From Bacteroidota bacterium (GTDB lineage: Bacteria; Bacteroidota; Bacteroidia; Flavobacteriales_D; Crocinitomicaceae): a stretch of 64,000 nt of DNA. The DNA lies in assembly GCA_016192075.1 (NCBI GenBank), contig JACPUU010000002.1:338281-402280 (forward strand), in the 5' to 3' direction. Positions within the stretch are counted from its first letter, which is position 1. Every line of letters begins with the position of its first letter. A program made the translations under genes and the position numbers. Positions 52,107 through 61,254 of this stretch are shown here, one piece after another. The notes under the pieces were generated by a model. The model did no database searches. It worked only from the letters and a program-made list of their open reading frames with translations, and was not told the DNA's origin.

Positions 52107-52709
52107 TTATTGCGGCTTTTTTTCCATGTCCTTGATAAACTTATCCGCCAGGTCTTCCAGTGAGAGTGCAATATTTTCAATACGACTCTGGGCATCATCC
52201 ACCAGGTCAGAGTTCGGATATTTATCAATAAATTCCTGGTAAGCTATTTTGGCAGCGGTGGTATCACGCAGGTTAAAATCCAGGTGATCGGCTTTGTTAT
52301 ACATCACGTCTTCCATCCGGTTGTAGTTTGGATATTCAGTGATAATGCGATCGAGAATCTTGACACTCTTTTCAATTTGTCCGAGCGTAAGTGCATAGTC
52401 AGATGCTTTGAGCAGGTAATCCGGCGCTTTTGGATCTTCGGGAAAATAACCGGCAAAATCCTGAAACTTGGTGGTTGCTTCTTTCAGCAGGTTTTCATCG
52501 GCCGGGTTTTGAGACAGAATTTTTTTCTCAAGATCTTCCAGTTCTTTTGAGAACGCTGCATAATCAACGTGAGAAACATAATCATCCTGTTTTTCATCGT
52601 AGATAACTTCTTCTTCATCAGAGCCGCAGGCGGTCATTAGAAGTGGAAACGCAAATGCAGTCAGAATGAGATGTACCGGTTTAATGGAATAGTTCATGGT
52701 GATTTTCAT
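52107..52709 (-). CDS. TPR-like lipoprotein
   Basis: A 200-residue lipoprotein (LLMTACGSDEEE; the ATG at 52695-52697 is a likely alternative start). Three or more TPR-like helix pairs follow: AATTKFQDFAGYFPEDPKAP-like segment, YLLKASDYALTLGQIEKSVK and AKIAYQEFIDKYPNSDLVDD. The last resembles the YbgF/BamD pattern 'A-x-x-x-Y-x-x-F-x-x-x-Y-P-x-S'. Possible roles are envelope assembly or peptidoglycan-outer-membrane coupling. The first base of this gene coincides with the last base of def. Confidence 0.78.
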   Translation of the reverse strand: MKITMNYSIKPVHLILTAFAFPLLMTACGSDEEEVIYDEKQDDYVSHVDYAAFSKELEDLEKKILSQNPADENLLKEATTKFQDFAGYFPEDPKAPDYLLKASDYALTLGQIEKSVKILDRIITEYPNYNRMEDVMYNKADHLDFNLRDTTAAKIAYQEFIDKYPNSDLVDDAQSRIENIALSLEDLADKFIKDMEKKPQ

Positions 52710-53305
52710 TATCTTTTTTTCTGGAGATTTGGAAATTTCATCCGATACGGGGCATCTACTTCCCCTTTCGAAATATTCGTCAGTTTTTTCTTAAGAATGC
52801 GCCGTTTAAGAGGACTTAAATGGTCGGTAAATAAAATTCCTTCAATGTGGTCGTATTCATGTTGAATAATACGTGCAGCATACCCTTCGTATTCTTCTTC
52901 GTAAAAATTCCAGGCGGCATCGTAATAAGTGATTTTAATGTTTGGTTTGCGCATAACCTCTTCCCTGATTTTGGGAATGCTCAGGCAGCCTTCTGCAAAG
53001 GCCCATTCTTCACCGCTTTCATCTTCAATAATGGGGTTAATAAAAACCTTTTTAAAATTTTCGAGTCCTTTGGCCATGGGGTCAGGTTCTTCTCCTTCTT
53101 CCACCTCGGCAAACGGGGATGCGTCAACAATAAAAAGGCGGATAGACCGGTCCACCTGTGGGGCTGCAAGCCCAACGCCACTGGCCTCATACATGGTTTC
53201 AAACATGTCAGCAATCAGCTGGTCAAGGCCTTCATAATTTTCATCAATTTCTTCAGCCTCTTTTTTTAAAATCGGTGATCCGTATGCTACAATCGGTAAT
53301 ACCAT
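52709..53305 (-). CDS. def: Peptide deformylase
   Basis: A 198-residue metalloenzyme that removes the formyl group from nascent proteins. Three family motifs: GVGLAAPQVD near residue 44, EGCLSIPKI near 108 (Cys metal ligand) and QHEYDHIEGILF near 149 (HExxH). A Glu/Pro-rich insertion (FAEVEEGEEPDPMAKG) after residue 70 is common in Bacteroidota. First gene of a long leftward operon that also includes the TPR-like lipoprotein, deacetylase, FemAB-like and SDR genes. Confidence 0.95.
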   Translation of the reverse strand: MVLPIVAYGSPILKKEAEEIDENYEGLDQLIADMFETMYEASGVGLAAPQVDRSIRLFIVDASPFAEVEEGEEPDPMAKGLENFKKVFINPIIEDESGEEWAFAEGCLSIPKIREEVMRKPNIKITYYDAAWNFYEEEYEGYAARIIQHEYDHIEGILFTDHLSPLKRRILKKKLTNISKGEVDAPYRMKFPNLQKKR

Positions 53306-53321
53306 TAGGGTGTTCTTTCCG

Positions 53322-53329
53322 CAAAAATA
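53322..53329 (-). promoter_or_regulatory. Promoter -7 element of the def operon
   Basis: TATTTTTG on the minus strand, 17 nt before the def ATG, matches TAnnTTTG. Confidence 0.45.
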
Positions 53330-53448
53330 GCGAATATTCTTGGTTTTTATTCAGGGATTTGGCAGGAATTGCCTGACCGGGAATGCTGATTGATTGTTTT
53401 GTGACAATTGGCACAGCAAAGGGTTTGAAATAGGTATAGCTTTGTTGT

Positions 53449-53715
53449 ATGAAGAAATTATTGGTCAAAAATTTTGGACTGTTTGCAATCGCAAGTCTGA
53501 CATTGGGACTTGCACCATTTACACCGCCGCATATCTGGGGTAAACTGCAGTGGATTGCCGGTGGTGGAGCCTTTCATGGCGAGCAGCCCATGCAGTTAAT
53601 GGATTGGATGGACTTATTGATGCACGGTGCTCCCTGGCTATTGCTGATTATTTCCGGTACCCTGATTGTCGCAGATAAACTTAAAAAGAACCGGCAGGGT
53701 AATCAACCCGGGTAA
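53449..53715 (+). CDS. Small two-TM membrane protein
   Basis: An 88-residue protein. TM1 is KNFGLFAIASLTLGLAPF, followed by a conserved-looking PPHIWGKLQWIAGGG loop and TM2 (APWLLLIISGTLIVADKL), with a basic tail. Similar small proteins (PPHi.GKlrWv.GG) are widespread in Bacteroidota; function unknown. The 3' end overlaps truA on the other strand by 35 nt. Confidence 0.75.
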   Translation: MKKLLVKNFGLFAIASLTLGLAPFTPPHIWGKLQWIAGGGAFHGEQPMQLMDWMDLLMHGAPWLLLIISGTLIVADKLKKNRQGNQPG

Positions 53716-54433
53716 GTGTCAGGCCCTGTGCCGGAACTGAAGTGCCTGCGTTGCTGCGATTTTTGGAGGCCAGAATGGTGTGAAGGTCTTCGGGTGAAAT
53801 TTTTCCGGTACCCACATCCAGCAATGTACCTGCAATGGCGCGTACCATATTTCTCAAAAACCGGTTGGCACTGATCCGCAAAAGGTAACCGTTATCGGTT
53901 TGGACCCAATCAATCTGATGAATGGTACAGTTAAAATTTGTTACATCTGTCTGAACTTTACTGAAACATTCAAAATCTGTATGCGCGGCAATAATGCGGC
54001 ATGCCTCCTGTATTTTTTCAAGGTCTGGTTTAACTGTAAAATACCAGGATGTATCAGCGATGAATGGATCTTTTACCGTATGAATCCGGTATTCATATGA
54101 TCGTGAAATGGCAGAAAACCGGGCATGAAGATTTTGATTTACTTCAAAAATGGTTTTGATGGCAATGTCTGCTGGCAGCATCAGGTTCAATTTATACCTG
54201 GTTTGTGCGGTATCCAGTTCTTTTTCAGAATCAAAATGGGCGTAATAGTCTGTTGCGTGTACGCCGGTATCGGTGCGGCCACAACCGGTAATTTCTATTT
54301 TCTGATTGCTGTTGAGTTGTGTCAGTGCGCGTTCTATTTCTTCCTGCACAGAAATTTGTCCGTGCTGAATTTGCCAGCCAAAATAGCGGGTTCCCTTATA
54401 AGCCAGGTGAATGAAATAGCGGTGTGATGACAT
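53681..54433 (-). CDS. truA: tRNA pseudouridine synthase A
   Basis: A 250-residue enzyme that makes pseudouridine at positions 38-40 of tRNA. It starts HLAYKGTRYFGWQIQ, has the catalytic Asp in GCGRTDTGVHATDYYAHF near residue 55 and RFLRNMVRAIAGTLLDVGTG near 205. A TATTTTTG element lies at 54438-54445 only 4 nt before the ATG, implying a very short leader. It overlaps the small membrane protein gene at its 3' end. Confidence 0.95.
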   Translation of the reverse strand: MSSHRYFIHLAYKGTRYFGWQIQHGQISVQEEIERALTQLNSNQKIEITGCGRTDTGVHATDYYAHFDSEKELDTAQTRYKLNLMLPADIAIKTIFEVNQNLHARFSAISRSYEYRIHTVKDPFIADTSWYFTVKPDLEKIQEACRIIAAHTDFECFSKVQTDVTNFNCTIHQIDWVQTDNGYLLRISANRFLRNMVRAIAGTLLDVGTGKISPEDLHTILASKNRSNAGTSVPAQGLTLTRVDYPAGSF

Positions 54434-54591
54434 TGGGCAAAAATAGCTGAAATTGATTAAACCAGGCTGACATTTTCAGGTAGTGAGGTATAGAGCGATT
54501 TCCTGCTATCCTAATTATGCCTAAAATCCGGTAACGGGCTTGAACATCATTGATAAGCCCTGAATTTCCAAAAAACAATATCTTTAGAACC

Positions 54592-55140
54592 ATGAAACGC
54601 ATTGGGCTTTTATCGGATACACACGGTTACCTGGATCCCAAAATTTACAAGTATTTTGAGCAGGTAGATGAAATATGGCATGCCGGTGACGTAGGTTCTG
54701 TTAAAGTGATTGAAGACCTTGAAAAATTTGCAGCTTCCCGGCCGACAGGTAAAGTTGTTGTGCGGGGTGTTTATGGCAATATTGATGATACTGCGGTCAG
54801 ACAAATCTGGCCCAAACACAATCGTTTTCAGTGTGAAGGCATGGAGGTTTTGATTTCGCATATTGGTGGCAGACCCGGTAAATACAGCCATGAAGCCTTT
54901 GATGAGTTGTCAAAAAAAACAGCCGGAATTTTTGTTTGCGGCCATTCGCACATTCTGCTGGTACAGTTTGATAAAAAGCTCAATTGTCTTTGGCTTAATC
55001 CCGGTGCCTGCGGTTACAAGGGATTTCATAAAGTAAAAACCCTGCTTCGGTTTGAAATTCACGGGCATGAGGTAAAGAACATGGAAGCCATTGAGCTGGG
55101 GCCAAGGGTCAGCGTTGATGAGGCTTTTGACAATAGGTAA
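54592..55140 (+). CDS. YfcE/MJ0936-type metallophosphoesterase
   Basis: A 182-residue calcineurin-like phosphodiesterase started at 54592 (MKRIGLLSDTHGYLD). Metal-binding motifs: D-T-H (LSDTHG), GD (HAGDVGS), GNID, SHIGG and GHSH (VCGHSHILLV). Members of this family hydrolyse phosphodiesters with no fixed known substrate. TATCTTTA just upstream is close to the -7 consensus. porQ follows 33 nt downstream. Confidence 0.9.
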   Translation: MKRIGLLSDTHGYLDPKIYKYFEQVDEIWHAGDVGSVKVIEDLEKFAASRPTGKVVVRGVYGNIDDTAVRQIWPKHNRFQCEGMEVLISHIGGRPGKYSHEAFDELSKKTAGIFVCGHSHILLVQFDKKLNCLWLNPGACGYKGFHKVKTLLRFEIHGHEVKNMEAIELGPRVSVDEAFDNR

Positions 55141-55155
55141 AATAAACTACCTTTG
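55127..55155 (+). promoter_or_regulatory. Promoter of porQ
   Basis: TTG at 55127-55129, 18 nt, TACCTTTG at 55148-55155; the ATG of porQ is at 55174. The element overlaps the end of the upstream gene. Confidence 0.55.
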
Positions 55156-55173
55156 CCTGCGTTATCTCATGGT

Positions 55174-56214
55174 ATGAAAATCAGCTTTGCTTTCTCTGCG
55201 CTTTTCTTTTCCCTGCTTCTTTCCGCCCAAACCGGAGGAACACATACCTGGCAGTTTCTGGATCTTGATTTCAGCGCCCGTTCACTGGCATTGGGGTCAG
55301 ACTTTATTCCGCTGAAAGACGGTGACATTAACCTGGCGGTAACAAACCCGGCAAGCATCACCAAAGAAATGGACAATAACCTGTCCATGAATCATTTTAT
55401 CTACCCGGCAGGCATCAATTACGGCATGCTGGCGTATGGGAAAAATTTTGAAAAGCTGGGAACGTTTACCGGTCACCTGCGCTACGTGTCATACGGTAAA
55501 TTTGCCCGTACTGATGTTAACGGCGTGCAGCAGGGAACGTTTACTGCCGGAGATTATGCGCTGGGAGCCGGATATGCCAAAGAACTCAACAAGTATTTTT
55601 CAATCGGCGGAAATTTTAATGTGCTGTTTTCACACTATGAATCCTACACGTCTTTTGGCGTGGCGGCAGATATTGCTACCCTGTTTCACGACGATAAATC
55701 AAACATCTCTATAAGCCTGGTTGCGCGCAATGTCGGGTACCAGTTTAAGGGGTTTACCAAAAAAAATCATGAACCGCTGCCCACCGAAGTACTGGCAGGA
55801 ATCTCCTATAAGTTTCATCACGCACCTTTCAGACTCAGCCTGGTGGGTACTGATTTAACCCGGTGGGATTTGACGTACAACGACCCCAACTTGCAGCCTA
55901 CAATTGATCAGTTAACGGGTGATACCATTCCGGTGCCGACAGCTGGTTTTGTTCAGAAACTGGCATATCATACCAATTTTGGACTGGAAATTTTACCCAC
56001 TGAGAATTTTTTCATCCGTGTTGGTTTTAATTACCAGCGACGCAATGCAATGGGTGTGGTAGACCGTATGGGCATTGCCGGATTCTCATTTGGAGTAGGG
56101 TTTAAAGTGAAGAAATTTGCGTTCAATTATGGAATTGCTATTCACTCTGCGGCAGGTATCTCTAATGTTTTCAGCATCACCACCAATCTTAATGAGTGGA
56201 AGAGGAGGGAGTGA
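55174..56214 (+). CDS. porQ: Type IX secretion system protein PorQ
   Basis: A 346-residue protein started at 55174 (signal MKISFAFSALFFSLLLSAQ). It matches the PorQ pattern: TWQFLDLDFSARSLALGS, then DINLAVTNPASI and a long outer-membrane barrel of Tyr/Gly-rich strands (GAGYAKELNKYFSIGGNFN, VGFNYQRRNAMGVVDRM). PorQ is part of the T9SS machinery, in the outer membrane attachment complex. Other T9SS genes are outside this window. Confidence 0.88.
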   Translation: MKISFAFSALFFSLLLSAQTGGTHTWQFLDLDFSARSLALGSDFIPLKDGDINLAVTNPASITKEMDNNLSMNHFIYPAGINYGMLAYGKNFEKLGTFTGHLRYVSYGKFARTDVNGVQQGTFTAGDYALGAGYAKELNKYFSIGGNFNVLFSHYESYTSFGVAADIATLFHDDKSNISISLVARNVGYQFKGFTKKNHEPLPTEVLAGISYKFHHAPFRLSLVGTDLTRWDLTYNDPNLQPTIDQLTGDTIPVPTAGFVQKLAYHTNFGLEILPTENFFIRVGFNYQRRNAMGVVDRMGIAGFSFGVGFKVKKFAFNYGIAIHSAAGISNVFSITTNLNEWKRRE

Positions 56215-56226
56215 AAATTCCAACTA

Positions 56227-57363
56227 TTACAACGCTAATACTTTTGCCGTTAATTTATCCCAGGTGTATTTCTGCTTTTCAGATTTCAGGTTTTCACGGA
56301 ATGTTTTTTCCTTGTCTGAAGTAAAGAAATCTTCAAGTGCAGCTGCAATTTCTGCCGGATCAGGTTTAACCACATAGCCCACTTTTCCATTCGGCACCAT
56401 TTCCGGAAGTCCGCCTACGTTAGTTACCAATATGGGGGTTTCAAAATGATAGGCAATTTGGGTAACACCGCTTTGTGTTGCATTTTTATAAGGCTGCGCA
56501 ACAATATCGGCGGCACAGAAATAACGACCCACTTCTGAATCTTTGATGAATTGATTGATCACCTTCACGTCTGCGTCCAGTTTCAGATCTTTAATTAATT
56601 GCTGGTACTTTTCTTCGTTGGAATAGTATTCTCCCGCAACCAGCAGGCGCACATTTTTTTTGCGTGAAGGCATTTGTTCAAAAGCCTTCAATAGCAAATC
56701 CAATCCTTTGTAATCGCGAATAATACCAAAGAAAAGAATGTATCTGTAACTTTTGTCAAGCCCCAAAATTTCTTTAGCTTTTTCACGGGACATCGGGTCT
56801 CCGAAATTGTCAAAAAGCGGGTGCGGATTAAAATCTCTCGGTTTTGTTGTGTCGAATTTTTTCAAATCATCTTCCACACTTTTTGACATGGAAATGAATG
56901 CATCAACCGGCTTTAGAAAGTAGTTCGTAAAGGCCTTGTCTCCAAAACGGTGTTCATGCGGAATGACATTGTCGAGGATGGTAATAATACGGGTGAATTT
57001 GTTTTTTTTTACCCGTCGTGCAATGGTTCCAAAACAGGGGCCCATAAACGGAAGCCAGAATTTGAAAATCAGCAAATCGGGTTTCAGGCGTTTAATTTCA
57101 TTGCCAATTTTTAGCCAGTTAAACGGGTTAACGGAATTGACTTTTCGTTTTATGATCAGATTTGCCGGAGCAGGTTCTTCAGAAAATTGAGATTTACCCG
57201 GGAAAAGAAAATTGGGATATTGAACTGTAAAGGTGAACAACTCCACATCGTGTCCTTCTTTTTGAAACTGCAGCGCCAGTCGCTCGTTGTAGGATGCCAG
57301 TCCACCCCTGAACGGATGCGCGGTTCCAAGCAGAATTATTTTCTTTTTGCCCGATTTTTCCAA
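56227..57363 (-). CDS. Glycosyltransferase family 4
   Basis: A 378-residue GT-B glycosyltransferase: the N-domain starts IILLGTAHPFRGGLASYNER, the C-domain has the donor-binding RYILFFGIIRDYKGLDLLLK, KNVRLLVAGEYYSNEEKYQQ and AADIVAQPYKNATQSGVTQI with a conserved Glu/Pro region (GGLPEMVPNGKVG). It acts at the cytoplasmic face on a lipid-linked or surface sugar. The gene starts 5 nt after the downstream GT2 gene stop, forming an operon. Confidence 0.88.
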   Translation of the reverse strand: MEKSGKKKIILLGTAHPFRGGLASYNERLALQFQKEGHDVELFTFTVQYPNFLFPGKSQFSEEPAPANLIIKRKVNSVNPFNWLKIGNEIKRLKPDLLIFKFWLPFMGPCFGTIARRVKKNKFTRIITILDNVIPHEHRFGDKAFTNYFLKPVDAFISMSKSVEDDLKKFDTTKPRDFNPHPLFDNFGDPMSREKAKEILGLDKSYRYILFFGIIRDYKGLDLLLKAFEQMPSRKKNVRLLVAGEYYSNEEKYQQLIKDLKLDADVKVINQFIKDSEVGRYFCAADIVAQPYKNATQSGVTQIAYHFETPILVTNVGGLPEMVPNGKVGYVVKPDPAEIAAALEDFFTSDKEKTFRENLKSEKQKYTWDKLTAKVLAL

Positions 57364-57368
57364 GGTGA

Positions 57369-58319
57369 TCAGATTTCTTTTTCAACCAGGTAATTGTTCC
57401 GGATTGATGAATTTCGGGAAACAAGTTCAGCTACAAATCCGGCCAGGAATAATTGCACACCAATGATCATTGCAACCAGTGAAATGTAAAATTCAGCCCT
57501 GTCAGCGATAAGCCGGCCGGTTGTTTCAAAAAAGAGTTTATCAATAATCATCCACAGGGTGAGGCCAAAACCAAGAATGAAGCAAAGTGTTCCCAACAGC
57601 CCGAAAAAATGCATTGGTTTTTTACCGAAACGGGTAATGAAGGTGATTGTAAACAAATCCAGAAAACCATTGATAAAGCGGTTTAATCCAAATTTGGAAA
57701 CGCCGTATTTACGTTCCTGGTGCTGTACTACTTTTTCACCAATTTTTGGAAAGCCGGCCGCCTTGGCAATTACCGGAATGTAACGGTGCATTTCTCCGAA
57801 AATTTCGACAGATTTAACCACTTCTTTACGGTATGCTTTTAACCCGCAATTCATATCGTGCAATTTAATGCCGCTGATCATGCGGTTTACGCCGTTGTAA
57901 ATTTTTGTGGGTATGGTTTTGGAAATGGGATCGTAGCGTTTTTTCTTCCAGCCTGACACCAGGTCAAATTTGTCTTCGGTAATCATTTTATAGAGGTCCG
58001 GAATTTCGTCCGGGCTATCCTGAAGATCAGCATCCATAGTAATTACAACATTACCCCGTGTTGCCTGAAAGCCAACATGCAGTGCTGCAGATTTGCCATA
58101 GTTGCGCTGAAACTTAAGGCCCCGCACATTGGAATCTACAGCCTTGATTTTTTCAACCACCGACCAGGAAGAGTCAGTACTGCCGTCATCAATAAACAGA
58201 ACCTCGTAACTGAATTTATTTGCGGTCATAACACGAACAATCCACTGGTGCAGTTCAGGCAGAGATTCTTCTTCGTTATACAACGGAACAACGATACTTA
58301 TTTGCGGGTTCTGATTCAT
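57369..58319 (-). CDS. Glycosyltransferase family 2 (dolichyl-phosphate-mannose-synthase-like)
   Basis: A 316-residue protein. GT-A domain: VPLYNEEESLPELHQW, D-x-D motif region TMDADLQDSPDEIPDL near residue 98, and LHDMNCGLKAYRKEV. The C-terminal half has two or more TMs (FFGLLGTLCFILGFGLTLWM, FYISLVAMIIGVQLFLAG). It probably moves a sugar from a nucleotide donor to undecaprenyl phosphate. TATCTTTG on the minus strand at 58339-58346 is a likely promoter -7 element, 20 nt upstream of the ATG. Confidence 0.9.
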   Translation of the reverse strand: MNQNPQISIVVPLYNEEESLPELHQWIVRVMTANKFSYEVLFIDDGSTDSSWSVVEKIKAVDSNVRGLKFQRNYGKSAALHVGFQATRGNVVITMDADLQDSPDEIPDLYKMITEDKFDLVSGWKKKRYDPISKTIPTKIYNGVNRMISGIKLHDMNCGLKAYRKEVVKSVEIFGEMHRYIPVIAKAAGFPKIGEKVVQHQERKYGVSKFGLNRFINGFLDLFTITFITRFGKKPMHFFGLLGTLCFILGFGLTLWMIIDKLFFETTGRLIADRAEFYISLVAMIIGVQLFLAGFVAELVSRNSSIRNNYLVEKEI

Positions 58320-58338
58320 TAATTTGCTAAGTAAACAT

Positions 58339-58346
58339 CAAAGATA
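58339..58346 (-). promoter_or_regulatory. Promoter -7 element of the glycosyltransferase pair
   Basis: TATCTTTG on the minus strand, 20 nt before the ATG at 58319, matches TAnnTTTG. Confidence 0.45.
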
Positions 58347-58459
58347 ATGAAGTCTTATACGGGAAGTGTCAAGATTTGTTAACGGAATACTAAATCCGGG
58401 AGTCCTGGCTTCGGCAGCGCCCGGTGTGTGGTTCTGCTGAATAAATACCAGGGTTAAAA

Positions 58460-58540
58460 CTGCTGCAACTGGTGGCTGCTTCGCCGACGGCAAGCCTTTG
58501 GCGGCCGATGGAGCGTAGCCGAAGCCACCAGTTCACTAAA
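58460..58540. repeat. Palindromic repeat between two genes
   Basis: ACTGGTGGCTGCTTCG (58468-58483) and CGAAGCCACCAGT (58520-58532) form a stem around a GC-rich loop. It lies directly after the ACT-like gene's stop and could act as terminator or be a small interspersed repeat; the rest of 58320-58535 contains nothing I recognise. Confidence 0.6.
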
Positions 58541-59210
58541 TCCCCGCTCCCGTCTCGCTTTTCAAATCCATTAACACGGTAAAGGTATGGCTGACAATTT
58601 TGGTGTCTACAACAACGGTAAATTCGTTGGTAGTAGAAATAACCTCGGCCAGGTTAATGCCTTCCCAGGCAATTTTTTTCAGCAGGTAATAATAAACGCC
58701 TGAAATCTCTGTATTTATAGCCGGTAGTTTCATGGTAATGGCAGATAGATTTCCAAGCTCTGAAATCAGGCTGTCCTGCTGAAACATTTTTTCAATTTTC
58801 TCAGCAAACTGGGCATTGGTGATAATCGTTGTTTCAGATACACCGCGTGAAACTGTGTAGAAATTATCACTGATGTCTTTAATCTGTGATAAAAATTTAG
58901 CCTGATCCTGTGAAATTCCAACGTAGTTTTTGAAGGTGTATTTAATCAGATTGCTGCGCACAATCAGGTCGCCCAGTTCACGCATAAAGTTTTTAATCTT
59001 GAGCTCAATCTTCTGATTTGCACCCGGCGGCATACGTTTGATAGCCATAATAATGGCGCTGTCAGAAACTTCTTTACCCAGTATTTTCTGAATTTCCGGG
59101 TTTAGTTTGCGGGCAAGTGAACTGATATTAATGAGTCCTTCTGCAATCGCCTCCTGAATAAAGGGAGATTGGTTCACCAGCTTGTCAATGATCTTACTTA
59201 ATCTATCCAT
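58536..59210 (-). CDS. ACT-like regulatory protein divergent from lysA
   Basis: A 224-residue cytoplasmic protein. N-terminal 45 residues are helical (KLVNQSPFIQEAIAEGLINI, SSLARKLNPEIQKILG), the middle has two strand/helix units, and the C-terminal 60 residues look like an ACT domain as in aspartokinase (AINTEISGVYYYLLKKIAWE, INLAEVISTTNEFTVVVD). There is no kinase domain. Its divergent position next to lysA suggests a lysine- or aspartate-pathway sensor, but this is inference. Its role is otherwise unknown. Confidence 0.65.
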   Translation of the reverse strand: MDRLSKIIDKLVNQSPFIQEAIAEGLINISSLARKLNPEIQKILGKEVSDSAIIMAIKRMPPGANQKIELKIKNFMRELGDLIVRSNLIKYTFKNYVGISQDQAKFLSQIKDISDNFYTVSRGVSETTIITNAQFAEKIEKMFQQDSLISELGNLSAITMKLPAINTEISGVYYYLLKKIAWEGINLAEVISTTNEFTVVVDTKIVSHTFTVLMDLKSETGAGI

Positions 59211-59298
59211 GTTAATAATATAACAATTCGTTAAAATTCGATTACAAATATAATTAATTTAACGCAGTAATCAACTTATAACCTAAATTTGGTAAAAA

Positions 59299-60465
59299 AT
59301 GTTGAATTATATGCAAAACACGCCTTATTATTTTTACGATCTTGATCTTTTGAACCGCACAATCAACGAAGTAGAGTTAAATATCCGCAACTCTGCATTC
59401 CGTGTTCATTATGCTATTAAGGCCAATAATAATAAGAAGGTGGTTTCCTTTATCGCTAAACGGAATTTTGGAGCAGACTGTGTAAGTGCGGGCGAAATTA
59501 TGCTTGCATTGGAGTGCGGATTCAATTCGGCTGACATTGTTTTTGCCGGGGTGGGTAAAACAGACGAAGAAATTGAATACGCGCTTCTGAACAACATTGG
59601 AATGCTGCATTGTGAAGGACTTGAAGAGATACAGGTGATTAATGAAATAGCCGGGCGATTAAACCGCAGACCACGGGTTGCTTTGCGTTTGAACCCGGAT
59701 GTGGATGCCCGCACGCATGAAAAAATTTCAACGGGAAAATACGAGAATAAATTTGGTTTTTCACCCGAAGAATTTGCTGAGCTGACACAACAGGGTTCGT
59801 CACTGCAGCACATTGAAATTGTCGGGCTGCATTTTCACGTGGGGTCCCAGATTACCGACACGGTTGTTTTCAAAGAACTTTCTGAACGCATTAATGAGCT
59901 TGTTCCGGTGTATGAAAAATATTTTGGTACACTGCATTATCTGAATGTAGGCGGCGGACTTGGAATTGATTATCAGAATCCGGATGTAAATCCAATTCCT
60001 GATTTCAGAAATTACTTTGAAACGTTCAGACAAAATTTAAATGTAAATGTGCCGGTGCATTTTGAATTGGGCAGATCGATTGTTGCCCAGTGCGGTTCAT
60101 TGCGCACAAAAGTAGTGTACATCAAAAGATCAGGTGCCAAAACATTTGCTGTAGTTGATGCAGGCATGACTGAGCTGCTGAGACCTGCCATGTACAACGC
60201 ATACCATAAAATTGAAAAATACAACAATGCGCTTGCGTTGAGCAATGGCGGAGTATACGACGTGGTAGGTCCGCTGTGTGAATCAAGTGATTTTTTTGGA
60301 AAAAACGTACCGCTGCCTGAATTGAAAAGAGGTGATATTCTGACTATCCGCAGCTGCGGTGCGTATGCTGAATCCATGTCACTCAATTACAACGGCCGCA
60401 CTAAAATCGGGAGCGTAACCAGTGAACATGTATTGACACAGTTCCGGATTATTAAAGTGGCCTGA
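59299..60465 (+). CDS. lysA: Diaminopimelate decarboxylase
   Basis: A 388-residue PLP enzyme making L-lysine from meso-DAP. It has the PLP lysine in HYAIKANNNKKVV (about Lys41), HFHVGSQI near residue 178, NVGGGLGIDY near 217, ELGRSIVAQCG near 255 and CESSDFF near 330. A second ATG at 59311 (MQNTPYYFYDLD) may be the real start. It shares the divergent intergenic region with the ACT-like gene. Confidence 0.93.
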   Translation: MLNYMQNTPYYFYDLDLLNRTINEVELNIRNSAFRVHYAIKANNNKKVVSFIAKRNFGADCVSAGEIMLALECGFNSADIVFAGVGKTDEEIEYALLNNIGMLHCEGLEEIQVINEIAGRLNRRPRVALRLNPDVDARTHEKISTGKYENKFGFSPEEFAELTQQGSSLQHIEIVGLHFHVGSQITDTVVFKELSERINELVPVYEKYFGTLHYLNVGGGLGIDYQNPDVNPIPDFRNYFETFRQNLNVNVPVHFELGRSIVAQCGSLRTKVVYIKRSGAKTFAVVDAGMTELLRPAMYNAYHKIEKYNNALALSNGGVYDVVGPLCESSDFFGKNVPLPELKRGDILTIRSCGAYAESMSLNYNGRTKIGSVTSEHVLTQFRIIKVA

Positions 60466-60599
60466 ATGGCGTTAAAGCGATTGTTCAGAAATTAATCCAC
60501 AATGGTTTTCTGAATGATTGCTTTTCATGTTGTTTTTCGTACTCAGAAAGTGTACCTTTTTTTGACAATTTGTTTCTGATCAAAGGCAAATCAGCTCCT

Positions 60600-61136
60600 T
60601 CAGGGATGCCCGACACCGGTCAGTTTCCGCAATAATTTCAATTCCTTCTCTCCGCGATTTACGATGCCTGCGCTTGCTTTTTCTTCTACCAGAATTTCAA
60701 TGTACGGAATCAGTTCTGCCGCCAGTTCAGGATATTTCTCACAGATGCGCCGCAGGGCTGTCATGGCAAAGGCTTTAACCGCAATTGGTTCTTCGGTTGA
60801 TTTCAGGTAGTCAATACCCATCTCAAACAATTCGCCCTCAACGCTTTCTGGCACCTCCAGAAACTGGCAGAGCCGTATGGTAACCCGCTTAAAGGCATCA
60901 ATGGGATTTGTCTTTAAATGACGAATCATTTTTTCAAGGTGAGGTTGCATTAATTCCGGATGCTTATCACTGATGTCACTCACAACCTGGCTTGATAACT
61001 GGGCCTCACGCTTGTTTGTTGAAAAGAACAGCTGCATCAGTTCAGCCAGCAGTTTCTTGTCTGTTCCCACATAGGCCGCAACTGATTCCCAGTTTTTGCG
61101 GGAGTTTTCTTTTAAAACACGTTCACGCAGATTCAT
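60600..61136 (-). CDS. HEAT-repeat-like protein of unknown function
   Basis: A 178-residue all-helical protein: LLAELMQLFFSTNKREAQLS, VVSDISDKHPELMQPHLEKM, FKRVTIRLCQFLEVPES, and VKAFAMTALRRICEKYPELA form successive HEAT/ARM-type helix pairs. Not recognised as a named family. It stands alone between lysA and ffh. Confidence 0.7.
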   Translation of the reverse strand: MNLRERVLKENSRKNWESVAAYVGTDKKLLAELMQLFFSTNKREAQLSSQVVSDISDKHPELMQPHLEKMIRHLKTNPIDAFKRVTIRLCQFLEVPESVEGELFEMGIDYLKSTEEPIAVKAFAMTALRRICEKYPELAAELIPYIEILVEEKASAGIVNRGEKELKLLRKLTGVGHP

Positions 61137-61222
61137 GCACTAAAAATACACATGATTTTCGTTCCGGGTAACGGATACCGCCTTATTCAGGCTTTAGAAG
61201 TGCAGGTTAAAGGCGTTTTTCA

Positions 61223-61230
61223 TATCTTTG
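61223..61230 (+). promoter_or_regulatory. Promoter -7 element of ffh
   Basis: TATCTTTG, 24 nt before the ffh ATG at 61255, matches TAnnTTTG. It also argues against the upstream ATG at 61228, which would overlap it. Confidence 0.5.
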
Positions 61231-61254
61231 TGCTCCCTAAAAAAGGAAAGAATC

